This document shows, one piece after another, positions 8,463 through 17,744 of a stretch of DNA of 64,000 nt. The translations under genes were made by a program, and so were the position numbers. Positions within the stretch are counted from its first letter, which is position 1, and each line of letters opens with the position of its first letter. Source of the DNA: Agrobacterium sp. a22-2 (lineage in GTDB: Bacteria; Pseudomonadota; Alphaproteobacteria; Rhizobiales; Rhizobiaceae); NCBI RefSeq assembly GCF_012276985.1, contig NZ_JAAXMM010000001.1:186001-250000 (forward strand), in the 5' to 3' direction. The notes under the pieces are model-generated. The model was not told the origin of the DNA. It worked only from the letters and a program-made list of their open reading frames with translations, and did not search any database.

Positions 8463-9497
8463 TCAGAACCGCGTCGCGGCCAATCGCTGGCGAATCGTAT
8501 CGATGTCGTGCGTCTCGTCGCTGAGCCGGCGACGCTCCCAGTCGAGCGCCGTGGCCACGATGGTCTCAAGCCCAGGGCTGATCGCGGACCAGCCGAGAAT
8601 ATGCCGGGCAAGCCCGGCATCGGCCACCACGAAGGCAGCATCGCCCGGACGACGTGGCTCGAAGCGGACGTTGAGCGTCTTGCCGCTGACGCGTTCCACG
8701 GCATCGATGACATCCAGCACCGAAGATCCGGTTCCATAACCGCAATTGGCGACCAGCGATGCGCCGCCGCCCTGCAGATGGTCAAGCGCCTTCAGATGGG
8801 CGGTGACCAGATCGCTCACATGGATATAATCACGCACGCCGGTGCCGTCCGGCGTCGGATAATCCGTGCCGTAGACGCTCATACCGTCGCGCATGCCAAG
8901 CGCCGTTTCGCAGGCGACCTTGATGAGGTGAGTGGCGCCGCGGGTCGATTGACCGGCGCGTCCCTGCGCATCGGCGCCGGCCACGTTGAAATAACGCAGA
9001 GCCACATAACGGAAGTCATGGGCGCGCGCCGTATCCTGCAGCATGACCTCCGTCATCAGCTTGGAGGAGCCGTAGGGGTTCTCAGGTCGCGGCGTCACTG
9101 TCTCGCAGACCGGTTCGTTGCGGTCCGGCGTGCCATAGACGGCAGCGGTCGACGAAAAGATGAACCGGGAAATGCCGGCTTTGACCGCCGCCTGGATCAG
9201 CACGCGGGAATTGCCTGTGTTGTTGTCGTAATAGTCGAGCGGATTGCTGACGGATTCCGGGACGACGATCGAACCGGCGAAGTGAATGATGGCATGGATG
9301 GGATTTTCGGCAAAAATCTGATCGAGAACCAGGCGGTCGCCGACATCGCCGAGATAGAAGCGTGCCTTGGGCGCTACTGCCCAGCGAAAGCCCGTCGAAA
9401 GACGATCGACGACAACCACATCGTGCCCGGCATCCAGCAATGCCCAGACCATGTGACTGCCAATGTAACCGGCACCGCCCGTCACCAATATCGCCAT
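8463..9497 (-). CDS. galE: UDP-glucose 4-epimerase
   Basis: This 344-residue extended SDR interconverts UDP-glucose and UDP-galactose. It shows the NAD loop VTGGAGYIGSHMVWAL at residues 5-20, FAGSIVVPESV, FSSTAAVYGTP with the catalytic Ser/Thr region, and YGSSKLMTE with catalytic Tyr and Lys. GTGVRDYIHVSDL is typical of GalE. The length matches the family. It lies upstream of the CDP-sugar operon in the same direction, but a 143-bp gap suggests a separate or only partly linked transcript. In rhizobia such enzymes supply UDP-galactose for exopolysaccharide and LPS. Confidence 0.92.
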   Translation of the reverse strand: MAILVTGGAGYIGSHMVWALLDAGHDVVVVDRLSTGFRWAVAPKARFYLGDVGDRLVLDQIFAENPIHAIIHFAGSIVVPESVSNPLDYYDNNTGNSRVLIQAAVKAGISRFIFSSTAAVYGTPDRNEPVCETVTPRPENPYGSSKLMTEVMLQDTARAHDFRYVALRYFNVAGADAQGRAGQSTRGATHLIKVACETALGMRDGMSVYGTDYPTPDGTGVRDYIHVSDLVTAHLKALDHLQGGGASLVANCGYGTGSSVLDVIDAVERVSGKTLNVRFEPRRPGDAAFVVADAGLARHILGWSAISPGLETIVATALDWERRRLSDETHDIDTIRQRLAATRF

Positions 9498-9656
9498 AAC
9501 TCTATTCCTCGACCTGAGCCTACGTCAGGAAAGGTCTAAGCGATTTTGGCTATAAAACTATTTATCTGGAAGAATAGCTGGTGAAATTGCGCCTATCCAT
9601 TCAAACTATACTTAAGCGTCGATTATAAAAAATGTTCAAATTTTATCGATCAGGTC

Positions 9657-9685
9657 AAAAAAAGGAGCGGTCACTCGACCGCTCC
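9657..9685 (-). terminator. intrinsic terminator of the aminotransferase gene
   Basis: On the minus strand a perfect 9-bp stem (GGAGCGGTC with GACCGCTCC, 4-nt loop) is followed directly by seven T residues, 12 bp past the aminotransferase stop. It separates that gene from galE. The 120 bp between this terminator and galE are strikingly AT-rich and should hold the galE promoter; I could not fix a convincing -35/-10 pair there. Confidence 0.9.
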
Positions 9686-9696
9686 GTTCTTCTCGC

Positions 9697-10866
9697 TTAA
9701 AGCTTCAGGATGTAATCGCTGAGCCGGCCGGCTGCATCGCGGACCTGGGCCGGATCGCGCAGGAAGCAGGCCCGCAGGAACTGTTCGCCGCCGGCGCCGA
9801 AGGCCGATCCGGGCGCCAGCGCGACGCCTGTCTTGTCAACGATGTCGATGGCGGCGGCGCGGCTGTCTTCCAGGCCGTCGATCTTCATGAAGGCATACAG
9901 CGCGCCTTCGGGCTTCATCATCTGCACCCGATTGGTGGCAATGAGCGCATCGCAGAGGATGTCACGGGACGTGACGGCACGCGCGATGTTCTCGCGCACG
10001 AAATCGTCCCCGTGATCGAGAGCGGCAACGGCACCGCGCTGCATGAACTGTGCCACGCCCGAGGTCGAATACTGGATCAGGTTCTCGAAAATCTGCCCGG
10101 TCTCAGGCGGCGCCACCAGCCAGCCGACGCGCCATCCGGTCATAGACCAGTTCTTGGAGAAGGAATTGGCGAAGATGATCCGATCACCGTCTTCCATGAT
10201 GTCGAGGAACGAGGGCGCGCGGTCGGCCGATGCAAAGTGATAGAGTGAGTAGATCTCGTCGGCGAGGATCCAGATGCCGTGCTTGCGGGCAAGGCCGAGG
10301 ATGGCCGCCAGATCCTCGCGGCTGGCTGTCCAGCCGGTCGGGTTGGAGGGCGTGTTGATGAACAGCGCCTTGGTCTTCGGCGTGATCGCCTGTTCGAGCC
10401 GGTTGAGATCAAGTGCCCATCGCCCGCCTTCAAAACCGATCGGCAAGCCTACTGCCCGGGCGCCGCCGATCTCGATAGCCGAGACGATATTGGGCCAGCA
10501 GGGCGTCAGGTAGATCATCTCGTCGCCGGGTCCGGTCAGGGCCTGCACGGCGAGAACGATGGCCTGCATGCCCGAGCCGGTCACATAGAAATGCTCCGGT
10601 GAAAGATCCGCGGAGAAATGCCGCTGGTAATAGGCCGACAGCGACTGGCGCAGTTCGGGTATGCCGCGCTGCCAGGTGTAGAAGGTCTCACCCGCCAGAA
10701 GGGCGTCGCTGGCCGCACGATTGATGAAGTCGGGGCTCGGAAGATCACCTTCGCCGGCCCAGAGAGGGATGAGGTTCTCCTTGCCGCGCGCATAGGTGAT
10801 GATTTCAACGATACCGCTTTCGGGCGCGGATACGGCACGCGGGCTCAGGCTGCTGACGATCGACAT
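9697..10866 (-). CDS. pyridoxal-phosphate aminotransferase, class I/II
   Basis: This 389-residue fold-type I aminotransferase resembles the aspartate-aminotransferase branch. It shows LWAGEGDLPSPDF at the N-terminal substrate loop, TGSGMQAIVLAVQAL, FINTPSNPTGWT (Asn-Pro-x-Gly), ILADEIYSLYHF (PLP-ring Asp and Tyr) and the PLP lysine in NSFSKNWSMTGWRVGW near residue 237. It is a monocistronic leftward gene with its own intrinsic terminator. The substrate is not evident; aspartate/aromatic or alanine-type specificity is possible. Confidence 0.87.
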   Translation of the reverse strand: MSIVSSLSPRAVSAPESGIVEIITYARGKENLIPLWAGEGDLPSPDFINRAASDALLAGETFYTWQRGIPELRQSLSAYYQRHFSADLSPEHFYVTGSGMQAIVLAVQALTGPGDEMIYLTPCWPNIVSAIEIGGARAVGLPIGFEGGRWALDLNRLEQAITPKTKALFINTPSNPTGWTASREDLAAILGLARKHGIWILADEIYSLYHFASADRAPSFLDIMEDGDRIIFANSFSKNWSMTGWRVGWLVAPPETGQIFENLIQYSTSGVAQFMQRGAVAALDHGDDFVRENIARAVTSRDILCDALIATNRVQMMKPEGALYAFMKIDGLEDSRAAAIDIVDKTGVALAPGSAFGAGGEQFLRACFLRDPAQVRDAAGRLSDYILKL

Positions 10867-10958
10867 AAGGCTTCTCCGTTTCGGCGTTGATAACCGATCG
10901 CCGGCTGGAATTCATATGATAAAACGTGAGGCACAGATCGATTTCCGTGATGAATGGC

Positions 10959-10991
10959 AAAGCCCCGGCCTGGGTAAAAGGCCGAGGCTTT
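10959..10991 (-). terminator. hairpin terminator after mscL
   Basis: The arms AAAGCC-CGGCC and GGCCG-GGCTTT pair with a single C/A mismatch around a 9-10 nt loop, 22 bp past the mscL stop. The A/T ends of the stem give a short U-run on either strand, as in bidirectional terminators. Confidence 0.7.
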
Positions 10992-11012
10992 CAATGTGGA
11001 CGGTCCAACCGG

Positions 11013-11438
11013 TCAGCGTGTCTTCAGCAGATCGCGGATCTCGGTCAGAAGCTGGATATCGGCCGGAGGAGGCGCAGCTTCGGTCGCGGCGGCCTCCTGC
11101 CTTTCGAGCGACTTGCGCAGGGTGTTTACGCCCTTGACCATCAGGAAGATGATCCAGGCCAGAATGACGAAATTGATCACCACGGTAATAAAATTGCCAT
11201 AGGCAAAGACCGCGCCCTGTTCGCGAGCCGCCGCCAGCGACGTTGCCGTCACCTTGGAGCTGAGCGGCAGGAAGTAGTTCGAGAAGTCGAAACCACCGAA
11301 CACCACACCGACAATCGGCATGACAATGTCGGCCACGAGCGAATTGACGATCAGGCCGAACGCCCCACCGATGATCACGCCGACAGCCAGGTCCATGACA
11401 TTGCCGCGGGCGACAAACGTTTTGAACTCGTTGAGCAT
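11013..11438 (-). CDS. mscL: large-conductance mechanosensitive channel
   Basis: This 141-residue inner-membrane channel releases solutes on hypo-osmotic shock. The N-terminal helix [20 protein letters not shown] and TM1 ([20 protein letters not shown]) carry the family signature. The periplasmic loop is followed by TM2 ([20 protein letters not shown]), and the C-terminal helix ends [14 protein letters not shown], the conserved cytoplasmic bundle. Length matches MscL. It is transcribed leftward, alone, with a terminator after it, and is divergent from the sensor kinase gene. Confidence 0.97.
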   Translation of the reverse strand: MLNEFKTFVARGNVMDLAVGVIIGGAFGLIVNSLVADIVMPIVGVVFGGFDFSNYFLPLSSKVTATSLAAAREQGAVFAYGNFITVVINFVILAWIIFLMVKGVNTLRKSLERQEAAATEAAPPPADIQLLTEIRDLLKTR

Positions 11439-11653
11439 TGCAGTTTCCCCTTGATCCGATGTCTCGACTGCCGCAGCAATCCTGCAAACCGCAATTTAGC
11501 AGAGCTGCCGAAACTTGGAACATGGGAGCGCGGAAAAACATACGTCGCGCCAATATGTTCGACTTATTACCAATTGGCCGGACGATTTCAAACAGCAGCG
11601 ATTTGACCTAATGTCGTGCACGGAGTTTTGGAACGCCGTGGCAAGGAGGGTAC

Positions 11654-14600
11654 GTGCTTCCAGGATGGGTCATCTTTCTTTCGGCCTTCGCCTATCTGCT
11701 GCTGCTGTTTGCGGTGGCCAGTTACGGCGACCGCCGGAGCCGGCTGCACGGTGTTCCCAAGAACGGCCGACCCATCGTCTATGCGCTGTCGCTGGCGATC
11801 TACTGCACCTCCTGGACTTACTTTGGCGGGGTAGGATTGGCAGCCGATCGCGGCCTGGAATTCACGGCGATCTATATCGGCCCGATCCTGATGTTCACGC
11901 TCGGCATGCCGATCCTGCGCCGCATCATCGAACTGGCTAAGGCGGAAAAGTTGACCTCCGGGGCGGACTTCATCGCCGCCCGCTATGGCAAGAACCCGAT
12001 CGTCGGCATGCTGGTGACGCTGATCTCGCTGGTCGGCACCATCCCCTACATTGCCCTGCAGCTCAAGGCGGTGTCCTCGTCGGTCTCGGCCATGGTCGAT
12101 CCGTCGGATTACGGCATCGGCACCGGCAATCTCTATTTCATCGACCTACCGCTGATCGTCGCGCTGTCGCTTGCCTGTTTCGCGGTGATCTTCGGCACGC
12201 GCCACACGGATGCGACCGAGCATCAGGACGGGCTGATCCTGGCCATCGCGATGGAATCGGTCGTCAAGCTGGTGGCCTTCTGGACGCTCGGCATATCCGT
12301 CGTCTTCTTTCTCTTCGACGGGCCGAGCGACCTCTGGTCGAAGGCGGTCGAAACGCCGCTGGTGATGTCGGCGCTGACCCATGAAACGCCGATCAGCCGC
12401 TGGCTGCTGCTGATCGCGCTCTCCGCCTTTGCCATCATCATGCTGCCGCGCCAGTTCCATGTCAGCGTCGTCGAGAACCGCACGTCGAAAGAGCTGCGGC
12501 TGGCCGGCTACCTGCTGCCGCTCTACCTGATCGCCATCAACATCTTCGTGCTGCCGGCGGCAATCGGCGGACTGATGGCGTTTGGCGGCACCGGCAATGC
12601 CGACCTCTATGTGCTATCACTGCCGCTGCACAACGAATTGCCTGTTGTCTCGCTGATCACCTTTCTCGGCGGCTTTTCGGCGGCCACCGCCATGGTCATC
12701 GTCGAATCGGTGGCGCTGGCGATCATGGTGTCCAACGACATCGTCATGCCGATCTTCCTCAGGCAAAAGCTGCTGTCGCGGACCAGCCATCACGACGATT
12801 TCGCCAAGACGCTCCTGCATATCCGCCGCACGGCGATCTTCGGCGTCATGCTGCTCGGCTATGCCTATTACCGCTCGGCCGACAATAGCAGCGGCCTGTC
12901 GTCCATCGGCCTGCTGGCCTTTGCGGCAATTGCCCAGATCGCCCCGTCGCTATTCGGCGGGCTGATCTGGCGGCGCGCCAATGCGCGCGGCGCCATTGCT
13001 GGCCTCAGCGCCGGTTTCGTCGTGTGGATCTACCTGTTGTTCCTGCCGAGCTTCGGCATCCAGGATCACACAGACCTTGCCTCCACCGTTCTCAGCTTCC
13101 TGTTTCCGGGCATCACGCTGTTCAGCGGGCCGGATGCGGACCAACTGGTCAATGCCACGGTTTTGAGCCTGCTGATCAACTGCGCGGCCTTCGTGATCGG
13201 CACGCTCAGCCGCAATCCACGGCCGGTCGAGCGGATCCAGTCGGGCATTTTCGTCAAACGCCATCTGCGCGCCAATTTCGCCACACGCGGCTGGAAGACC
13301 CGTGTCAGCGTCGGCGACCTCAAGACGGCGATCGCCCGCTATCTCGGCGACGAGCGCATGCAGCGCTCTTTCAAGAGCTACGAGCAGGCGGCCGGTCGCA
13401 AGCTGGCGGATGACAGTCCGGCCGACATGGCCTTCATCCACTTTTCCGAACAGTTGCTCGGCAGCGCCATCGGCTCGGCCTCCGCCCGCCTGGTCCTGTC
13501 GCTGATCCTGCAGAAGGCGGAGGATACGTCGGCCGACACCGCCTGGCTTCTCGACCAGGCCAGCGAGGCCTTGCAATACAATCAGGACATGCTGCAGACC
13601 GCCCTGTCACAGATGGACCAGGGCATCGCCGTGTTCGATGCCGGCAGCCGCCTGACGATCTGGAACCGGCGGTTCCGCAGCCTGCTTGATCTGCCGGAGC
13701 ATGTCGGCCAGGTCGGTTTTCCGCTGACTGATATCATCTCGATCCTGTCGCAACGCGGTGATATCGCCGTCGAGGAGCAGTCGACGGTGATCGGCAATTT
13801 CCATCACCTGGACGATCCGTTCCAGCTGGTGCTGGCGGGCGGCGCCCGCATCATCGAGGTCCGCTGCAATGCCATGCCGGACAAGGGCATCGTTGCCACC
13901 TTCACCGATATCACCGCCCAGGTGGATGCCGACAAGGCACTGAAGCAGGCCAACGAGACCCTGGAACAGCGGGTCGGCGAACGCACGGCCGAACTCACCC
14001 GCGTCAACCATGCGCTGGCCGAAGCGCGGGCGGCGGCAGACGAGGCCAATATCGGCAAGACGCGGTTCTTTGCGGCAGCCGGCCACGACATCCTGCAGCC
14101 GCTCAATGCGGCCCGGCTCTACTCATCGTCGCTGGTCGAACGGCTCGGCGATTCCAGCGACAGCGCACTGGTGCGCAATATCGATTCGGCGCTGGAATCG
14201 GTCGAGGTCATCCTCGGGGCAGTGCTCGATCTGTCGCGCCTCGACACCGGCGCCATGAAACCCCGACTGACCTCCGTTCCCCTGCAAAGCCTGCTGGAGC
14301 GCATCGAGACCGATTTCGCGCCGATGGCGCGGGAGAAGAACCTGAAGCTCGTCGTCGTCCCGACATCGCTGAAAGTGCGGACCGACCCCAATCTGCTGCG
14401 CCGTCTGGTCCAGAACCTGGTGTCCAACGCCATCAAATACACGCCGTCCGGCCGGGTTCTGGTCGGCGCGCGCCGTCACGGCAAGGACGTGGTGATCCAG
14501 GTAATGGATTCCGGCATCGGCATACCGTCATCGAAATTCCGCACGGTGTTCAAGGAATTCGCGCGGCTTGAGGAAGGGGTCAGGACCGCATCGGGGCTTG

Positions 14601-15163
14601 GGCTCGGGTTGTCGATCGTCGACCGCATCGCCCGGGTTCTGAACCATCCGGTGCAGCTTTCCTCGACCCCCGGCAAGGGCACGAGCTTCCGCGTGTTCAT
14701 GCCGCTCGACGTGTCGCAGCCGCAGACCGCAGCCGTCGCGACGCTGACCTCGCCCGACAAGACCGCGCGCTCGCTGGAGGGGGTGCGGGTGCTGTGCATC
14801 GACAATGAGCCGAAAATCCTGGAAGGCATGAAACTGCTGCTCACGGGATGGGGCTGCCAGGTCGATTGCGCCGGTTCGGTTGCCGAGCTCGACGGCATCG
14901 TCGCGGATCACGCGACACCGCCCGACGTCATCGTCGCCGACTACCATCTCGGCGACGGCAGCGGCATCGGGGCGATCCTGATGCTGCGTTCGTTATACGG
15001 CACGACCATCCCGGCCCTGCTGATCACCGCGGACCGCACCCAGGAGGTACGCAGCGAGGCCGAGCGGCAGACGATCGGCATCCAGCACAAACCGGTCCGC
15101 CCGGCCGCGCTGCGCGCCTATATCACCCAGGTCTCGGCGCTTAAAAGGACCGCCGCGGAATAG
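11654..15163 (+). CDS. transporter-sensor hybrid histidine kinase, CrbS/MxtR-like
   Basis: This 1169-residue membrane protein has four parts. Residues about 1-510 form a sodium:solute symporter-like domain with about 12-13 TM helices (YCTSWTYFGGVG, LPRQFHVSVVENR). A PAS region begins near 640 (LSQMDQGIAVFDAGSRLTIW). The kinase core has the H-box FFAAAGHDILQPLNAARLYS, the N-box NLVSNAIKYTPSGRVL and G-boxes VMDSGIGIP/GLGLGLSIVDR. A C-terminal receiver (VLCIDNEPKILEGM, phospho-Asp in VIVADYHLGDGSG) ends the protein. The GTG start at 11654 follows AAGGAGG at a good distance. The layout matches CrbS/MxtR kinases, which with the LuxR regulator CrbR/ErdR control acetyl-CoA synthetase and acetate use. 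A matching regulator lies at 51634-52281. The pairing is inference. Confidence 0.87.
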   Translation: MLPGWVIFLSAFAYLLLLFAVASYGDRRSRLHGVPKNGRPIVYALSLAIYCTSWTYFGGVGLAADRGLEFTAIYIGPILMFTLGMPILRRIIELAKAEKLTSGADFIAARYGKNPIVGMLVTLISLVGTIPYIALQLKAVSSSVSAMVDPSDYGIGTGNLYFIDLPLIVALSLACFAVIFGTRHTDATEHQDGLILAIAMESVVKLVAFWTLGISVVFFLFDGPSDLWSKAVETPLVMSALTHETPISRWLLLIALSAFAIIMLPRQFHVSVVENRTSKELRLAGYLLPLYLIAINIFVLPAAIGGLMAFGGTGNADLYVLSLPLHNELPVVSLITFLGGFSAATAMVIVESVALAIMVSNDIVMPIFLRQKLLSRTSHHDDFAKTLLHIRRTAIFGVMLLGYAYYRSADNSSGLSSIGLLAFAAIAQIAPSLFGGLIWRRANARGAIAGLSAGFVVWIYLLFLPSFGIQDHTDLASTVLSFLFPGITLFSGPDADQLVNATVLSLLINCAAFVIGTLSRNPRPVERIQSGIFVKRHLRANFATRGWKTRVSVGDLKTAIARYLGDERMQRSFKSYEQAAGRKLADDSPADMAFIHFSEQLLGSAIGSASARLVLSLILQKAEDTSADTAWLLDQASEALQYNQDMLQTALSQMDQGIAVFDAGSRLTIWNRRFRSLLDLPEHVGQVGFPLTDIISILSQRGDIAVEEQSTVIGNFHHLDDPFQLVLAGGARIIEVRCNAMPDKGIVATFTDITAQVDADKALKQANETLEQRVGERTAELTRVNHALAEARAAADEANIGKTRFFAAAGHDILQPLNAARLYSSSLVERLGDSSDSALVRNIDSALESVEVILGAVLDLSRLDTGAMKPRLTSVPLQSLLERIETDFAPMAREKNLKLVVVPTSLKVRTDPNLLRRLVQNLVSNAIKYTPSGRVLVGARRHGKDVVIQVMDSGIGIPSSKFRTVFKEFARLEEGVRTASGLGLGLSIVDRIARVLNHPVQLSSTPGKGTSFRVFMPLDVSQPQTAAVATLTSPDKTARSLEGVRVLCIDNEPKILEGMKLLLTGWGCQVDCAGSVAELDGIVADHATPPDVIVADYHLGDGSGIGAILMLRSLYGTTIPALLITADRTQEVRSEAERQTIGIQHKPVRPAALRAYITQVSALKRTAAE

Positions 15164-15212
15164 GCCGCCTGCCGTCTTCCAGCGAGATCGACAACTCCGT
15201 GCGGCCAGGATG

Positions 15213-16700
15213 TCACCAGGATTTCAGGGCACGCAGGGTCGGCGTTTTCTTGACGACATGCTCGTCCATGCGGCCAAGCAGACGGTCGAGCAGTTCCACG
15301 GCCTGTCCGACGGACGGGCCCTTGTTGAGCATGACACATTCGGCCCGGCCGGCCATGGCCGCATCCGTCATCTCGCCGCGCGACGGGATGCCGTCGCGCA
15401 CCAGATCCTCCAGCACCTGCGTCGCCCAGATGGCCGGAACAGATGCCGCCTCGCAGATCCACAGGATCTCCTCCTGCATTTCGGCAAGCCGCTCGAAGCC
15501 GATTTCGGCTGCCAGATCGCCGCGAGCGATCATCACGCCGAACGGACCGCGGCGGCGGGCACGGGCAATCAAAGCCGGCAGATTGCGTACGGCGTCCGGC
15601 TGTTCGATCTTGGCGATCAATCCCAGCGGCCGGCTTGTCGCGCCATGACGCGCCAGCGCCGCGTCGAGCAGATCGATATCGTCAGGATGACTGACGAAGG
15701 AATAGCCGATCATGTCGGCGCATTCGATCACGGTCGGCAGGTCCGTCTCGTCCTTGGCGGTCAGCGGTGAGAGCCCAAGGGCTGTATCGGGCAGGTTGAT
15801 GCCCTTTTCCGGCTTCAGCTTGGCGCCGCCCGATTTGGCCTTGGTGATGAGGATGACCGCCTCGCCGTCAGCGGTGCTGTCTACCACGCCTTCGAGCTTG
15901 CCGTCATCGTAACGCAGCCGATCGCCGACCGACAGTCGCGTGACCATTTCCGGCAGGGACACGCCAGCCGAGAAACGCACCTCGCCGCAGGTCCTGGGCA
16001 GGCCGGAGGCCACCAGCCGGACGCGGTCGCCGACCGAGAGGCGCGCCTTTTTATCGGGAAGCTCCACGACGCCGGTACGAATCTTCGGGCCGGCAATATC
16101 CATCAGAACCTTCAGATCGCGACCAAGCACATTGGCAGCCGAACGCACATGGGCCGACATGGCGCGCCAGGCATCCGGTCCGTCATGGGCGCAGTTGATC
16201 CGGGCGATGTCCATGCCCTTGGCGGCAAGATCCAGAATGAAGTCCGGTTCATTGGCGGCTTCGCTCGGCAGCGTCACCATGATGCGGGTGCGGCGATGGG
16301 CGCGCGGTGCGGCAAACAGCGCATCGGCGGCCTCCTGCAACCGGGTCTCGCCCTTGAAGAACGTGCCTTCGGTCGGCATGGCCACCGGGCTTTCCCGGCC
16401 GGACAGGGCCGCCAGGGCCGCAATCACCGCATCGAGCGTCGGCAGGACGCGACCTTCCAGGCGGCCGAGGGACGACAGGCCCAAAACCATCAGGCGGCGC
16501 TGCAGGATGCGCAGGTCGTGATGGCGAAGGCTCAGATAGTGGGAGAGATTTTCGACGGCCGGATCGGCAGGCGCCGTGGAAGCATCGAAACCGGCGAGAA
16601 GGACCGCTGCCTTTTCCAGAACAGTCGCCCGCAGTTGCAGCATCTCGTCCAGCAGATCGGAGGCCTTTTCGGCACTCGTCGGCACATCCAGCTTGTTCAT
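15213..16700 (-). CDS. pyruvate-kinase-like protein with N-terminal extension, no C-terminal domain
   Basis: This 495-residue protein has about 140 N-terminal residues outside the PK fold, then a PK barrel: RRTRIMVTLPSEAAN, GMDIARINCAHDG, VLMDIAGPKIRTG, a B-domain-like insert, LIAKIEQPDAV with the catalytic Lys, and VMIARGDLAAEIGFE. It then reads AIWATQVLEDLV and CVMLNKGPSVGQAVELLD, where ordinary PK has MLSGETA. It stops soon afterwards, so the allosteric C-terminal domain is absent. Ligands for Mg and phosphoenolpyruvate look partly kept, so activity is possible but altered. The ATG at 16700 has GGAG upstream. It diverges from a phosphatase/kinase pair. Whether it makes pyruvate is unknown. 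Confidence 0.8.
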   Translation of the reverse strand: MNKLDVPTSAEKASDLLDEMLQLRATVLEKAAVLLAGFDASTAPADPAVENLSHYLSLRHHDLRILQRRLMVLGLSSLGRLEGRVLPTLDAVIAALAALSGRESPVAMPTEGTFFKGETRLQEAADALFAAPRAHRRTRIMVTLPSEAANEPDFILDLAAKGMDIARINCAHDGPDAWRAMSAHVRSAANVLGRDLKVLMDIAGPKIRTGVVELPDKKARLSVGDRVRLVASGLPRTCGEVRFSAGVSLPEMVTRLSVGDRLRYDDGKLEGVVDSTADGEAVILITKAKSGGAKLKPEKGINLPDTALGLSPLTAKDETDLPTVIECADMIGYSFVSHPDDIDLLDAALARHGATSRPLGLIAKIEQPDAVRNLPALIARARRRGPFGVMIARGDLAAEIGFERLAEMQEEILWICEAASVPAIWATQVLEDLVRDGIPSRGEMTDAAMAGRAECVMLNKGPSVGQAVELLDRLLGRMDEHVVKKTPTLRALKSW

Positions 16701-17000
16701 GATCCGCACTCCATTTCCGCTCGTTGAGAACCGCTGTGAGGAGACGGCTGCGACACGCCGGGCCGATCGCGGTTTTCGCCTGCAAGGCTTCAAACAGGCC
16801 ATGCTTAAGCCAACGACGTAACGGCAGCGTGACGGCGGAAAGCCACCGCACCCCAGGAGCAGACCATAACATTTCGCGATGCAGCATGCCCTGTCTTTTG
16901 AAAAGCCGAGAAGACATCGTCTTCTCCTTCCGGCCAATAGCGCGCCATCGGATTAGCGCATAAAGTGCCCCATCAGAGCATTCGATGCCAGGGAGGGGCC

Positions 17001-17741
17001 ATGCGGATCGCTGTCCTGTCCGATATTCATGCAAACCGCCAAGCGTTCGAGGCTGTCCTTGGGGAGGCCGACAGGCGCGGCGCTTCGCGTTACGTCATTC
17101 TCGGCGACATCGTCGGCTATGGGGGTGACCCCGGCTGGTGCGTGCAGACATGCATGGCGCTCGCCGAACAGGGGGCGATCATCATTCGCGGCAACCATGA
17201 CCAGGCGGTGTCAGATCCCCTCATATCGCTCAATGACACGGCCCGCGCCGCCATAGACTGGACCGCGGGCGTGCTGTCGCACAGCGAGAAAGCCTTTCTC
17301 AAGGACCTGCCGCTGGAAATCCGGGAGGAGGACCGGCTCTATGTCCACGCGGACGCCTCTGCACCGCAGAAATTCCGCTATGTCACCGACACGGACGACG
17401 CCGCAGTCCATTTCTCGGCCTGCCAGGCACGGCTGAGCTTCTGCGGCCACGTCCATGTGCCGGCTCTCTATGCGCTGTCCGCAGCGGGCAAGCCGACGGC
17501 CTTTGCGCCTCATTCGTCGACCGGCATACCGCTTCTGCCGCAGCGACGCTGGCTGGCCGTCATGGGCTCGGTGGGCCAGCCGCGTGATGGCAATCCGGCC
17601 GCCGCCTTTGCGATGCTCGATACCGAGACGGGCGAGCTCTGCTTCTTGCGGGCCGCCTACGATATCGAGGCGGCCGCCGCCAGCATCCGCGCGGCTGGAC
17701 TGCCGGACAGGTTGGCGGCCCGGCTGTTCAAGGGAACATAG
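17001..17741 (+). CDS. metallophosphoesterase (calcineurin-like), kinase-linked
   Basis: This 246-residue enzyme has the motifs SDIHANRQAFEAV (residues 6-18), LGDIVGYGGDP (about 34-44), GNHDQAV (about 66-72) and FCGHVHVPALY (about 149-159), followed by GSVGQPRDGNPAAAF. All metal ligands are present. The ATG at 17001 follows GGGAGGGG; an upstream in-frame ATG at 16965 lacks a site. It ends 3 bp before the Ser/Thr kinase gene, so the two are surely cotranscribed. A phosphatase coupled to a protein kinase suggests opposing activities on one target, but this subfamily also cleaves nucleotides and diadenosine polyphosphates. The protein-phosphatase role is inference. Confidence 0.85.
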   Translation: MRIAVLSDIHANRQAFEAVLGEADRRGASRYVILGDIVGYGGDPGWCVQTCMALAEQGAIIIRGNHDQAVSDPLISLNDTARAAIDWTAGVLSHSEKAFLKDLPLEIREEDRLYVHADASAPQKFRYVTDTDDAAVHFSACQARLSFCGHVHVPALYALSAAGKPTAFAPHSSTGIPLLPQRRWLAVMGSVGQPRDGNPAAAFAMLDTETGELCFLRAAYDIEAAAASIRAAGLPDRLAARLFKGT

Positions 17742-17744
17742 CAT

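Noticed and set aside
16249..16912. minus-strand frame starting MSSRLFKRQGML with a GGAG site before the PK-like gene
   Set aside because: It runs out of frame into the PK-like gene and has no recognisable domain; the ribosome-like site alone is not enough.
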